Assembly: GCF_000003605.2 (NCBI RefSeq) | Contig: NW_003109080.1 | Location: 211,708 to 255,588 of the forward strand | DNA from: Saccoglossus kowalevskii | Lineage: Eukaryota; Hemichordata; Enteropneusta; Harrimaniidae | Length of the DNA: 43,881 nt | Direction of reading: 5' to 3' | Part shown: positions 11,401 through 23,400 of the stretch, piece by piece | Layout: the number at the start of each line of letters is the position of its first letter | Numbering within the stretch: position 1 is the first letter of the stretch | Translations under genes and position numbers: made by a program | Notes under the pieces: generated by a model | The model's database searches: none | The model's input: only the letters and a program-made list of their open reading frames with translations | Told to the model about the DNA's origin: nothing

Positions 11401-14400
11401 ATTTTATAAAAACCATTTGTCAATCATTTTGCAGTATTACGGGGTATTTTCATTCTACCATATTAGGAAATGCAAATTCGAAATATAGAATCATTATGCG
11501 CGTAAGCGTTCTCTAATAATAAAAACAAACATGGCTGCCACCAGGGTTGGACCGGACTCTCCACACAAAGACGTTTGCTGATTCTGTTCTAAACATTTTG
11601 AATATTGCCATTCCCATGGTGTATCTTTGTAAGGAAAAAATGTATAATGATAAGGCACAGTCCCTCAACACCCGGTTAGGAAACGCTATTGTTCTAAGGT
11701 GTGAATCGCCAGAGTCCCATGTACAGTGCGTGTTTCGCTTGTGGGGAGAGAGCGGTGACGTCATAGCATTATCTTGGAGCTCGTTCGAAGCACTTCCGTT
11801 CAGTGCACGTCTACAAATATTGCGTGTTTTTGAGAAAAGCCCGTAAATTTTATTTAAAGTTGCAAGTCTCTGTGTGATCCTGTCGGTTTCGTGAAAAGGC
11901 GTGTGTGGTTTAAAATCCATATTCTTTATAAATAGCGGAGATTTCGATTTTGATTTCAAACTGTAGCTGCCTTGTTTGTTCATTGTTAAAGTTTGTGTTA
12001 TGGAAACGTTACCACGAAAGTTTCAACCCGAGTAAATCGCGTTATCACGTCCAAAACATTCGCAGTCGTTATTAATTTATGATTTGATACTTTAATTTTT
12101 GAATAATATATATTACTTTGTGCACAAGTGCGGAAGGTGTTTATTTCAGTTGTTCATCTTGCATGTGATTTTGTCATAGGTGTTATGTATGAAACAAGAT
12201 GGCTGTTTGGTGTCGCTAATAAAAAATGTTGTTCCGCGGGGAATAGAAACAACTAAAACTTAAAAGATGGAATTATTTTTAGTTTTTAGATAACCAACCC
12301 GATTTTATGTTGTCGAGGACCCATTCTTATCATATAAAACAACATAATATCATGTTACTCGGAACATGTTAGCAGCAAAACTTTCGTTTTCAAGATGGCG
12401 ACATCAACTATAATTATCGCCGTTATGCTGAGAGTATCCGATTGTATCAACCCTCGCATATGCACATTTCGGCTTAAACTACCAAATAGTTAATACTATT
12501 TGGAGGTTAGATATCACAAAAAATGGATAACATTATTTCCATTGCTGTTCTCTTATTTTTTCATTCGTTTTTTTCCCATTAAAATTCAGTCTCGTTTGTG
12601 GCCAGATTTCAACCGGAAGCCATACACTTATCAGGATGATATACAAGTTAAATAGATAGGAACGTCCTAAAGGATATAATGTCGTCCCAATCAAATCTAC
12701 TGTCACTGAAATCGATGAAATCGTCATGTTTTCCCCGCATTTCGATATATAATAAAATACTCGAAAGAAAGTTGTAACTTGTCAGTAGTGAACAGGAAAA
12801 TAAAGTTGTGTGCGTCTGCGCAGAAATGAATCGCAAGGTATTCTGGGTGAAATTGATGTCATACTATATGTTAATTTTATGTTAATGTTGACAGCGTGGG
12901 GATTGTCGGTATGCTAATTTTACGAACGCGAAACGCGCATTGTGACAATAGAACTCGGAGCGTTTCCTAACAGAGTGTTGAAGGACTGTGGATAAGATTA
13001 TGACGTGAATACAAAGCATGCACTCAGACAGTACGTCGCGCATCGACCGCTGCACGTTAGTTGGTACCGTTGTACTGTCTTCGTGCATACTTTGAGGTAT
13101 CCTCAAAATAACCTCATAGTATTGTCTATATGTATAGACATACCAGTGCCTTAGTATACTAGTACTCTGTTATTAGTCCCTGTTCAGACGCAGTTCGAAA
13201 ACGGGGACTTATGTTTTGACCTCTGTGCGTGCGTCCGGAACTGTATCTTAGAAATGCCTGGACCAATCACATCAAACTTCACACATACATCATACATAAT
13301 ATTATACATATGCACGTCAATTTGTTTCACGATCTGATTCAAGATGGCCGAATGGCAACCATTTTTGTGCTACAGATGGATTTTGTTCAAAATTGGTATA
13401 TACGTTAGACATTATAGGAACTTGATGCAATTCATTTTGTTTTTCAGATAAGATTAAAAATAGCTAATTGGTGGCCATTTTATTGTAATGAATGTGGTTC
13501 TAGTGCCATATCTCTGACTTGCTTTGACTGATTATGTTCAAATTTTAAATATTCATTATAGATCATGTCATAGATTATACAGATATATTGGTTTGACGAT
13601 CCTATTAAAAATGGCCAAATTGTAGCCATTTTTGTGCTAAAAAATCATCAAAATCATTTCCTGGCTGTTTATAGATGGATTTTGTTCAAACCTTGTATAT
13701 ACGTTGGACATTATAGGACCTTGATGCACATCATTTTGTTTTTCAGATACATGTAAGATTCAAAATGGCCGACTGGCAGCCATTTTGTTTTAATGAATGT
13801 GGTTCTAGTGCCATATCTCTGACTTGCTTTGACTGATTATGTTCAAATTTTATATATTCACTATACATGTATTCAAAATGGCTGATATTGTTTTAATTAA
13901 TTTAATTAATGCTGTTCCAGAGCAATATCTCTCAATACTCGTTTGACGATCAGATACAAATGTCAATCATTTTAATGTTAAACAATCATCATAATCATAT
14001 TCCTGACATGTTTATGTTCCAGCTATATTACTATAAACAAATTTATATATCTTAAATTCGATAACTAACGAGGACTGTGTCATGCATGGCTTGTTTTAAT
14101 AGTCAATCACATGCAGTAATGATAGACCACATTTTTTTATACAATAAGTCATATTTTAATGATTCAATACACAGTGTGTATCTATTGGAGAGGGGATTGT
14201 AATAGTTCAATCCTATTGTATGGAATAACAGTTGTGAGGATGATTGCAATTAAATATTTCTTCATCTGTAGAAAAGCAGAATAAGCTCATTAAAATAGTC
14301 ACATACATATTGTACAGTAAATAATTCAACTAGAAATAGATGGAGGTAATTAAATGTAAATAGATTTGCTCTAAGATGCAGCTTTATATGGCATTGAATG

Positions 14401-17400
14401 TAATTCTATCAGCCAACTAATGTATTAAATACATAATCCTATCTGTTATAGATATGCTTTGGTTATTACTTTGATATAAATTTGTATACTATTTTGTAAT
14501 TCAGTACTAACTACACATGAAGGGAAAATTACAGAACAACAACAAATCCTCTATAAATTGTTGTTATATACAGGTATAACTCATTTCTGCCTTTTTAAGT
14601 CTGTATCAACTATATGGTCATTTCAAGATTTTTGATTTTCAAGTATTTTTGCTAATATTTCGCTGTTGGGATTGGGTGCTTAATCATGTAACTATGGTGC
14701 ATATCCATCACATTTGTGACATTTTATTTATTGAGAAATACCACTGATATGATACCGGTATGTTTAACATCACACATCAAAGAAAAACATAAATTGGCAT
14801 ACATGTACACTTAAGTAAGCATATTTCTGTAAAATTACAATTTCAGTCTTATTGGCACTCATACACATGTAGTTGTTTATTTGGTAAGAAGGTTATCACC
14901 TGTTTAACTTATTAATAGAGCTGGTTAAAAAAAAAATTATTTTTTCATTCAGTCATTCATTATCTCCTTCATTTTCTGAGATAACCTATTATACATATAT
15001 TTTTATCTTTTTTATTTGTAGTAGTCTATAAAAATTTGTTTTTCATGTTTTAGAATTCTTTTAGCTTTTGTTTGTGTTATTTTGGACTTTACACTAGCTC
15101 TGTATTGTGTATCTGCCAAATAAAATATCCTATCCTATCCTATCCTATCCTATCCTATCCTATCCTATCCTATCCTATCCTATCCTATCCTATAAAGGGA
15201 CATGATGTTACCATGGAGATATGATGGTAGATAACTTTAATATTAATAACCTGTATAATAAATGACGTATAGAATATGAACCTGTGCATGAAATATAATT
15301 CATGTGATGTCTGTAAGTATTTTTTACAGATTATTGAATGACAGCACAGTATGTATGTATGAGTAACAAAGTGTGTGAATGCATAACTTGGAATTCATTA
15401 ATTTTCAACAGTTTTCAGCTGATATAATAATGTCATTATTGCACTTCTTTGGTATTATTATTCAATTGTGATGGTGTTATCTGATTCGGTTGTTATAGTT
15501 ACCAGGTGATATTCCGTCGATGATGAGATCTTTTCGATTACTATGATCTCTATATGGGTTATCAAATGTTATTTATTGTTGATGCAAGGTTGGTTGCTGG
15601 GATATATTCCATGACACGTATTAGAAGACGCATATGATTTGAAATTGTTGAGAAGCCATGACCTGCCCTCTCAGTGTGAGTAAACTCACAAATGCCTAGT
15701 TATTTTACTTTGTAATAATCTCCTGCGTAGTTACCCGGGGAAATTAGCCAATGTTACACTGTGCAAGTAAATTATAAGTGCTGTGATTGACATTCCCATA
15801 TTTTCTAGAACTGATGTTTGATTTGCTTGTTTGCATTAGGAACATCAACATTAAAATGACTCTCATTTATACTGACATTCTATAGAGGTGAAAAACCCTT
15901 CTTTTTCTACTATTAGTGTTGGGCTTTCTGGTCTACAATCCCAGACCACTCAATCAACAAGCAAGTTTCTGCAAGACTAACCGAGAGGCATAATGCTATT
16001 TTAACAAGATACATAGTTTTCCATTCTTGTTACCTCTGAAGGAAACAGGAACTGTGTATTTTTTTCACTTGATGGGCAATTTAAATCTGTCCACTCATGC
16101 AGCAAAACTCTCATTTTAACATGTACAATGTATATTCTTTTGGGAATTATTGATCAGAAACATATATTGAATTAATTGAAAGGATGAAAACAACATCTGC
16201 TTCATCATCTATATATGTATGTGTGCCTCTTCATTAACTGGCAACTGATGTCACATTGATGATAAATGACATTGTTGCCATGGTAACCAGTCATTGGCAC
16301 AGGTAATTACATTTGTCTGTTACCTGTTTTTGGATGTCTATTAGTTATTTATAATACCGGTACTGTAAAAACATTTTATTTTCACTTGCATTTATTTTTA
16401 CCTTTTTGATGCTTTGAGTAATTACACTTGATTTTTTGTTAACAAATTTGGCGATAAAAAATGAGCTCTATTATTTTACATGTTCACATAGATTTAATTT
16501 AGCGCATTTTACTTAATCGGTGAAAGTAGCGAAATTAAAAGCCTGCAAATAATTACTGCATTTACAGTGGATCCCATAGGATTGTTGACTCACCACTCAT
16601 TAGACCTGTCCACACTTAATTAGTAATAAATCAAAACTGGTCACTTTGTGTCCTACAACTCTGGTATGTAGAGCTGTATGTACATGGCTTCCTACTTGAT
16701 ACTGAAGAACCAGTAATATATATATTTTTTTAATTTCCTGATTTTCATTACAAAATTAAAAATGATGCAAACATTGTGTTACTCAATTGCAGTTAAATGT
16801 TTGGGTCTTCAGCAATTGCTATATGCCAAAAAAAAAATTGTTTTGTTGCCCTCAGCGACCGTCCGAAAAATATGAAATATCCGGTCGCGCTTTTTTTTTT
16901 TTTTTTTTTTTTAATAGGCCCAAATATTAAAAACATTTAAGCAGTAAAAAAGTGTTTCCACTAAAAATTAAGGATCCCGGACTGTTGTTTGATCCCCAGA
17001 GTCCCCGTAAGTGGCGACTTTGAGCGAGCCGCAAGTTGATCTGTATTTCTCTGACATGTTCCGAATACTATGAAGTCCATATACCTTGGCTATTTACGAT
17101 AATCTTAGTTTTCACAAATTTTTAAACAAAAATCCGACCGACAGACAAAATATTTCGACTTGAGGGCAACATAAGTTGTTTTTTTTTGGCCTAGTTCGAG
17201 AGTTGGACATACCAGTAATACCCAGTAAAGATAATTATAAAGTATGAATTCATTCTTGAGCTGCAGCATTTTTAGTTTTGATTTTGACTAGTCTGACAAG
17301 AAACCTTGAAAAAATCGTGAAGTTTAACAAATTTACAGTATGCAGTCGTCTTGAATGTCAGCAAATAAATGCATGATTGTGTTAACTGGCAAATCCATTG

Positions 17401-20400
17401 CTGTTTTCTAGCTTTATTTGATGATTGTGTTTGTTATAAATTTAATATCAACCGTGCAGGTATAAGCAACACTGTAGGCAAAACTGAGATTTATTGTATA
17501 GTAATTAATTGCATCTAACCACATTTTACAGCGAAAAGACATGTTACTGCTTTCTATTTCAATAAGGTCTATTTTTTGTTACCACCAATAGGTCAAAAAA
17601 TTTAATCTACATGTATGTACCGTAATATTAAATTGAATAGGTTTAAAATTAAGGAATTAATGGACGATGAAAGGTTAAGCGTTAACCCCCCCTTTTTTTT
17701 AATGCCTTGACAACCCCACAAAATAGCCATATAATTCCAGCACAATATCAATTACTCTTTTTTATTAGTAGTGCTTTTGCTTAATCAAATGACATAGGTG
17801 TGCCTATGGTCGAAATAAATCTTATTTTAATGATCAAATCCTAGTATACAATACATATTTTTTTGATAATATAGGAAGTCATAGTGACTTCCCTAAAATA
17901 TTGTGGTTGGTGCTTAAGTCATCAACTGGTAAACATTTCTGAAGCAGTAATTTACTGGTTTGGTAAGCCACAAATAACTAGCAGAGCTCCTGGAAATGAT
18001 TTATAGCTGATTTCTTCCATGAAACACATATGAATATCAGTTTTATAATGTGTTATAATGTAATATTGCAAGAGTTATATCATAATGGACTCCATTTAGT
18101 TTTGACAGATTGTAATAATTTTTAAAAAGGATCGAGTTGTGTGCTTTTACAAGCCACATGGGAATAATCGGTGGTTGTATCACTAATACCGTCAAATCTG
18201 TATTAGAAGCTGCATCTCTAATAGAAGACGCGCTCCCATTCTTTTTGAACAATTGAGAACCAAAAATTCATCATTTTTCATGTGTTGATGGCTCTAATAG
18301 AAGCCGCATTCCTTCTGTAGCATTGTACCATTTTAATAGAAGTCGCGGCTACTAACACAGATTTTACAGTATAATGCCATTGGGTGAACCATAAATTTAA
18401 CATACTTGCTGGCAGCACAATCATAAATATTATAAAATGCATTTTGTGATCTTTCTGACGGTAAAGTTTGATTAGCTGATGTTGACTATACCCGCTATTT
18501 GGGCCTCACTGGCTATTACTTTCATGTTTTGCTACATTACTTAAAAAAGTTAGTGGTACCTATGCAGTAACTGATTTTAAAAATCTTCTAGCTACAAAAA
18601 TAAAAATGTTGAAATGAAATAAGAATGTAGTGGAAATGATGAAAAGACGCTATCAATTTTCAGACCATCGATGTAATTTTTCTCTTTTGAATATGCAAAT
18701 TAGTTATTAGTTAGTTGTGATTTTTATTCGTGTATACATAAAACGATTGGTGATTCGCTCTGCTCAAAAAACAAACATCTTTTCAGCCTTTGCCATGGTA
18801 GGCTTTGAATGTTAAGCTAATGTCAGTTTAAAACTAAAACAATGTCTGTGCCAGTTGTCTCTCGTGACTGAGTCTCGTGACTCGTGACAAGACTGATAGG
18901 TAATACATTTGGCACAAAAGTATTCAAAAATCAGTTTTTATGCCGTTGGATTTTACCACCCATTTGAAGTGAAGGTATGGCCTGCCTACCAAATATGAAC
19001 GAAATCAGCCCAGCGAAAAAATCACAGAAGAGTTAAAAAAGCTGTTTCTGGTGAAAAGTTACCCCAACTCTGAGGTCAAATTTTTCAGTAATGAAAAAAC
19101 AAAAAGTAGCTTTGTACCCACACTCAAGCTGGGTAAAATTAGTTATGTCTGTGCTTTTTAATCCTAAATTTGTAGGAGGAGGATACATTTAGTGTAAAGA
19201 TATTAACAAATCAGTTTTTTTGACTGTTGCTATGGCAACATTAGGCCAGAATTCTTTTCAGATTTTACCACCTAAATAGAGTGAAGGTGTGACCCATTGA
19301 CGCTGCAGGTCGGCGTCTTCTACACCGATCTGACGCATATCACGCAAAGTGTGCCGGGAGTTTGTTCGAAATTTCGAACGTTTGGAAGACAATCGTCGAT
19401 TATCACGTATTTTACGGATATCGTTTCAGGGACCTGTTTACTAAATAATGATAAATGAAACTTAGAAAACTTGTAAGAACAAACTGGGCCCAAATTGCGC
19501 AAATTGCAATAAGTTTACGCTGCTAGTGTCTGGTTCGGATGGAGTTCTATCGCGTTCAAGGACATTCTATTTTCGAACTAGTTGAAACCAGAAATTACGC
19601 AAGTAAACAAATTTCAAACTTCAAACACAAATTTGATTATCGTTATTATGTGTTAGTTTCTGTTGTTTCAAAGATGGAATTATTTATGACATTAATATTT
19701 CACTCACTAAACAATATTTCACTACAATACGAGATCAAAAAGCAACTTAAATTGAAAAAAAGATTATCAAGTTCCGTGTATAAACACTAGTGTAAAGAAG
19801 CGGCGGAGCGCTTTTTTAGCCAAAATTGACTAGTAAGGCGTCATATGACACAGGTCTGTGCTGGGACAGCGCTTCCTGTGACGACACAACGGGTGTGACC
19901 TGCCTGCCAAGTTTGAGCGAAATCAGCCCAGCCAAAAAATAGTCACAAAAAAGTAATACCGGTACATGAAAACTCACATGCAAAAGTGATTTTAAGGGCC
20001 ATCCTAGCAAAGCGAATCGGCAAAAATCTGATTTGAGAAAATATTAAATTCCTAGCTGCTTGCCAAATATTATATTGAAAATGTGTTCTACATCAAATTA
20101 AACTGATCAATATGTTTGTTTTCTACCAATCACACTGCTTTATATTTTTTTGATCAAAAGTGGGTTTCCAGTAGTCACATTACAGATCTTCTCAACAACT
20201 GACTCTTAACTTTTCTTTCCTACAGCATGCATGACCAATGCACAACAACCGGTCTGCTAATGTGAGAGCATTAGTATAGGAATTTCAGTGTGTAGATGCA
20301 ATTATCATTTACATTTATTGTGGTATATTTGTGTATTGTTTATTGCAGGATTCAGCTCACCAACATATCAACAAAGCCGCTGAGAGTGATCGTCAGGTAT

Positions 20401-23400
20401 ATGGTGAATGGATGTGGTGGATCTTTCAATATTTACCATTCACACATTTGGTAAGCTCTTTATTTGTCTTTATCTAACCTTTTCACCCCCAGACTTTGTC
20501 GCCCAAATTTTTCTCCACTTTTTTCTTATATTCCTAAATATTTCTGGAAATGAACCCAAATTTTGTCATCAACAGACAAAATTTAAGTCAATTTTCAGTT
20601 TTTACTCAAAAAATTTGCCTGTTTTTGTCCCAATCATTTTGAAGGAAAGTGCAGACTATAAACAGGACGAATTTGTAATAAAAAGTAAGAACTGGTGGTG
20701 AATAGGCTAAAGTAAAACAAATTGGTTATTTCAACATATTTATCTGATATTTTATAAGCTGTTATAGTGTAGTAGAATGCTGAAAAATGAAAATTGGACC
20801 GAAAATCAGAAAGTTAGTATACTGGGTTGCGCCTGAACCTTCGCCCATCATCAATGTCAAACTATGTTCACATTTGGCTACAACAAATTGTGTCTTGTCC
20901 AAGTATAAGATTTGAATATGCTACATGATGTCTATTATATTTAAAGCAGTACATTGTATGTGTATTTGGTTGATCTGTCAGACTGAATTACTCTAATTAT
21001 ATTGAGCAGCATATCTTGCTGATCTGTTAGACTACAGTTGTCATGTACATACATATTCAGTATTCAATTCCCATTTGCTTATATTAAAAATACGCCCGAG
21101 CTTGTCTATCGTAATATGAATAATTAAGAGTTGCCATGACTGGGTAGAATAAAGTGAAGTGATTAATGTAAATGCTATATGCCAAACTGGCCCAGTATAT
21201 CACTTTTTATGATTTGTCTTAAATCAGGATTTTCAAGACCCTTGACACATGTTATTCGTGACACAATATATAGGAATGAATTCTTATGACTTAAATGTGA
21301 CTATTAAGCTTGATTGCAAAATACAGTACTAATAAATTAAACAGTACGCCAATATAGTCCATGATATTAGCATCATTTTATTTTTTATTTTACACAATCA
21401 TCAGTGCAGTGATTTTAGCTTTGATTTCATTTCAGTGTAATTATGTTATTTTCGGGAAAAAAAATGTTAAAAAATTATTGCTATATTAAAATAATAAATA
21501 ATTACACTGTCATCATCTACTCTGCATATGGTAAGCCATCAGTAAAAAAAGGCAGAGAATTTCATCTGAGAATTCCTGTGAATGTATTGTATTCTAGCAT
21601 TAGTCCTTAGAGTATTGAATAGCAGCTGTATCCTGTGCATTATAAGGTTATTTTTAGTATGAATTCATGTAGTGAATTAAAACTACTGTTAATAAAATAC
21701 GGATATACAACGCAAAGCATGTCACATGAAATATTTAATTTTTTATTGCTGGTGCTCTAAGATGAATTTTTCAACATCTCAGAGTAATAGACTTTATATA
21801 GTTTTGACTTATTGTGTGGCATGACAAATATGGGCTAATTTTATAACCAGTCAGTCATTCGTGAGCTTGTCCCAGTTTTTTTATGAATTCTCTACACATA
21901 CTCATATTACTGATTGTCTGTCGTCACTGATATCATCCCCGTAAACTTGTTAGCTCTGTTGTGGACTTTGTCAAGCAGAGCTAATAATTTTAATGATTGC
22001 CCGTCATCGACCGTCAAATGTTTTTGTCAGTTTTTAGTAAAAAAATATATTTTCAAATTCTTATTCAAAACTGCAAGTCCGATTGCTTGGATCTTATATA
22101 GGTGGACTTCTTTCAGATTTGTTCATTTCATGATGACATCTTCAATTCTCTAATTTAGATGAATATTTTTTTTATTTCTAATGGAAATGTGCGTTGCTAA
22201 CAGCAGAGCTATCTCATGTGAGAGGCTACTTGTTTAAGTACTACATACATTCATTTGTATTTTTCGTCTTGCCATTCTATATGTATTTGAAACTTTATTG
22301 TATTTTAAAAATCCAGATCCTGAACAGGATATGATTTCAATAAAGGCATTACTTACTTACATTGTACAACTACAGAATCAACATGGTCATAATATTTATT
22401 TTGTCCCTGTTTGAATCCCATAAATGGTGACTATTGTATGCATTCCATGCTTTAGTGTTTGTATCAAGACATGAGGTAACATGCAAATTATATTTTTGAC
22501 TCCTGTGTGCGAAGCACACAATGGGAGTCTTTGCAGTTAGTGTGTCTGTATGTGTGTGCGTGTCTGTTCCACTGGTATCTCAAGAACCATACATTGATTT
22601 TTGATGAAACTTGGTGCATAGATACTCTGGGCCAATGCAAAGATTTGATTAGGTTTCGGTAAAAATCCATGCATATTAATTACCTAATTTGCATGATAAT
22701 TAGCTGATTTTTAGCTGTTCCATGACTTTTCAACTGATATCTAAAGAACCACTCATTGGATTTTGATGAAACTTGGCACATAGATGCTCCAAACTAATGC
22801 GCAGATTTGATTAGTTTTGGGTAAAAATCTGTGCAATATTAATTACCTAATTTGCATAATGATTAATCAATTTTCAGCTTTTCCACTGGCATCTCAAGTA
22901 CTAATCATCATATTTCATTAAAACTTGGTACATAGATGTCATAGGACACTGCACAAACTTGATAGTTTTTAGGGTAATATCAGTACATATTAATTACCTA
23001 ATTTGCATAATTAATTAATTTTCAGCTTTTGATATTTCAAGTACTAATCATCACATTTCAATAAAACTTGGTACATAGATGTCATAGGACACTGCACAAA
23101 CCTGATAGTTTTTAGGGTAATATCAGTACATATTAATTATCTAATTTGCATAATTAATTAATTTTCAGCTTTTGATATTTCAAGTAGTAATCATCACATT
23201 TCAATGAAACTTGGTACATAGATGTCATAGGACATTCACAGACCTGATAGTTTTCAGAGTAATATTAGTACATATTAATCACCTAATTTGCATAATTAAT
23301 TAGTTTCCAGCTTTTGATATTTCAAGTAGTAATCATCACATTTCAATGAAATTTGGTACATAGTTACTGTGCAGACCCCTGATTAGTTTTTGGATGAATA

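Larger units (their letters stand above)
3996..20348 (+). other. TBC1D24 intron 2 (16.35 kb, repeat-rich)
   Basis: The intron separates phase-0 exons 2 and 3. Individual repeats are listed separately. The parts not itemised (about 4000-5200, 6550-8400, 8700-9950, 10400-11500, 14000-14900, 15200-16300, 17200-18180 and 20000-20340) are AT-rich, and I see no gene or clear repeat in them. Short open frames there lack recognisable features. Confidence 0.8.

Noticed and set aside
11513-11983. 156-codon minus ORF overlapping a 99-codon plus ORF
   Set aside because: They are antisense to each other, neither has recognisable motifs, and both lie in an intron.
20408-20701. 97-codon ORF overlapping exon 3
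   Set aside because: It is in another frame and mostly intronic; the exon 3 frame gives the conserved TBC helix.
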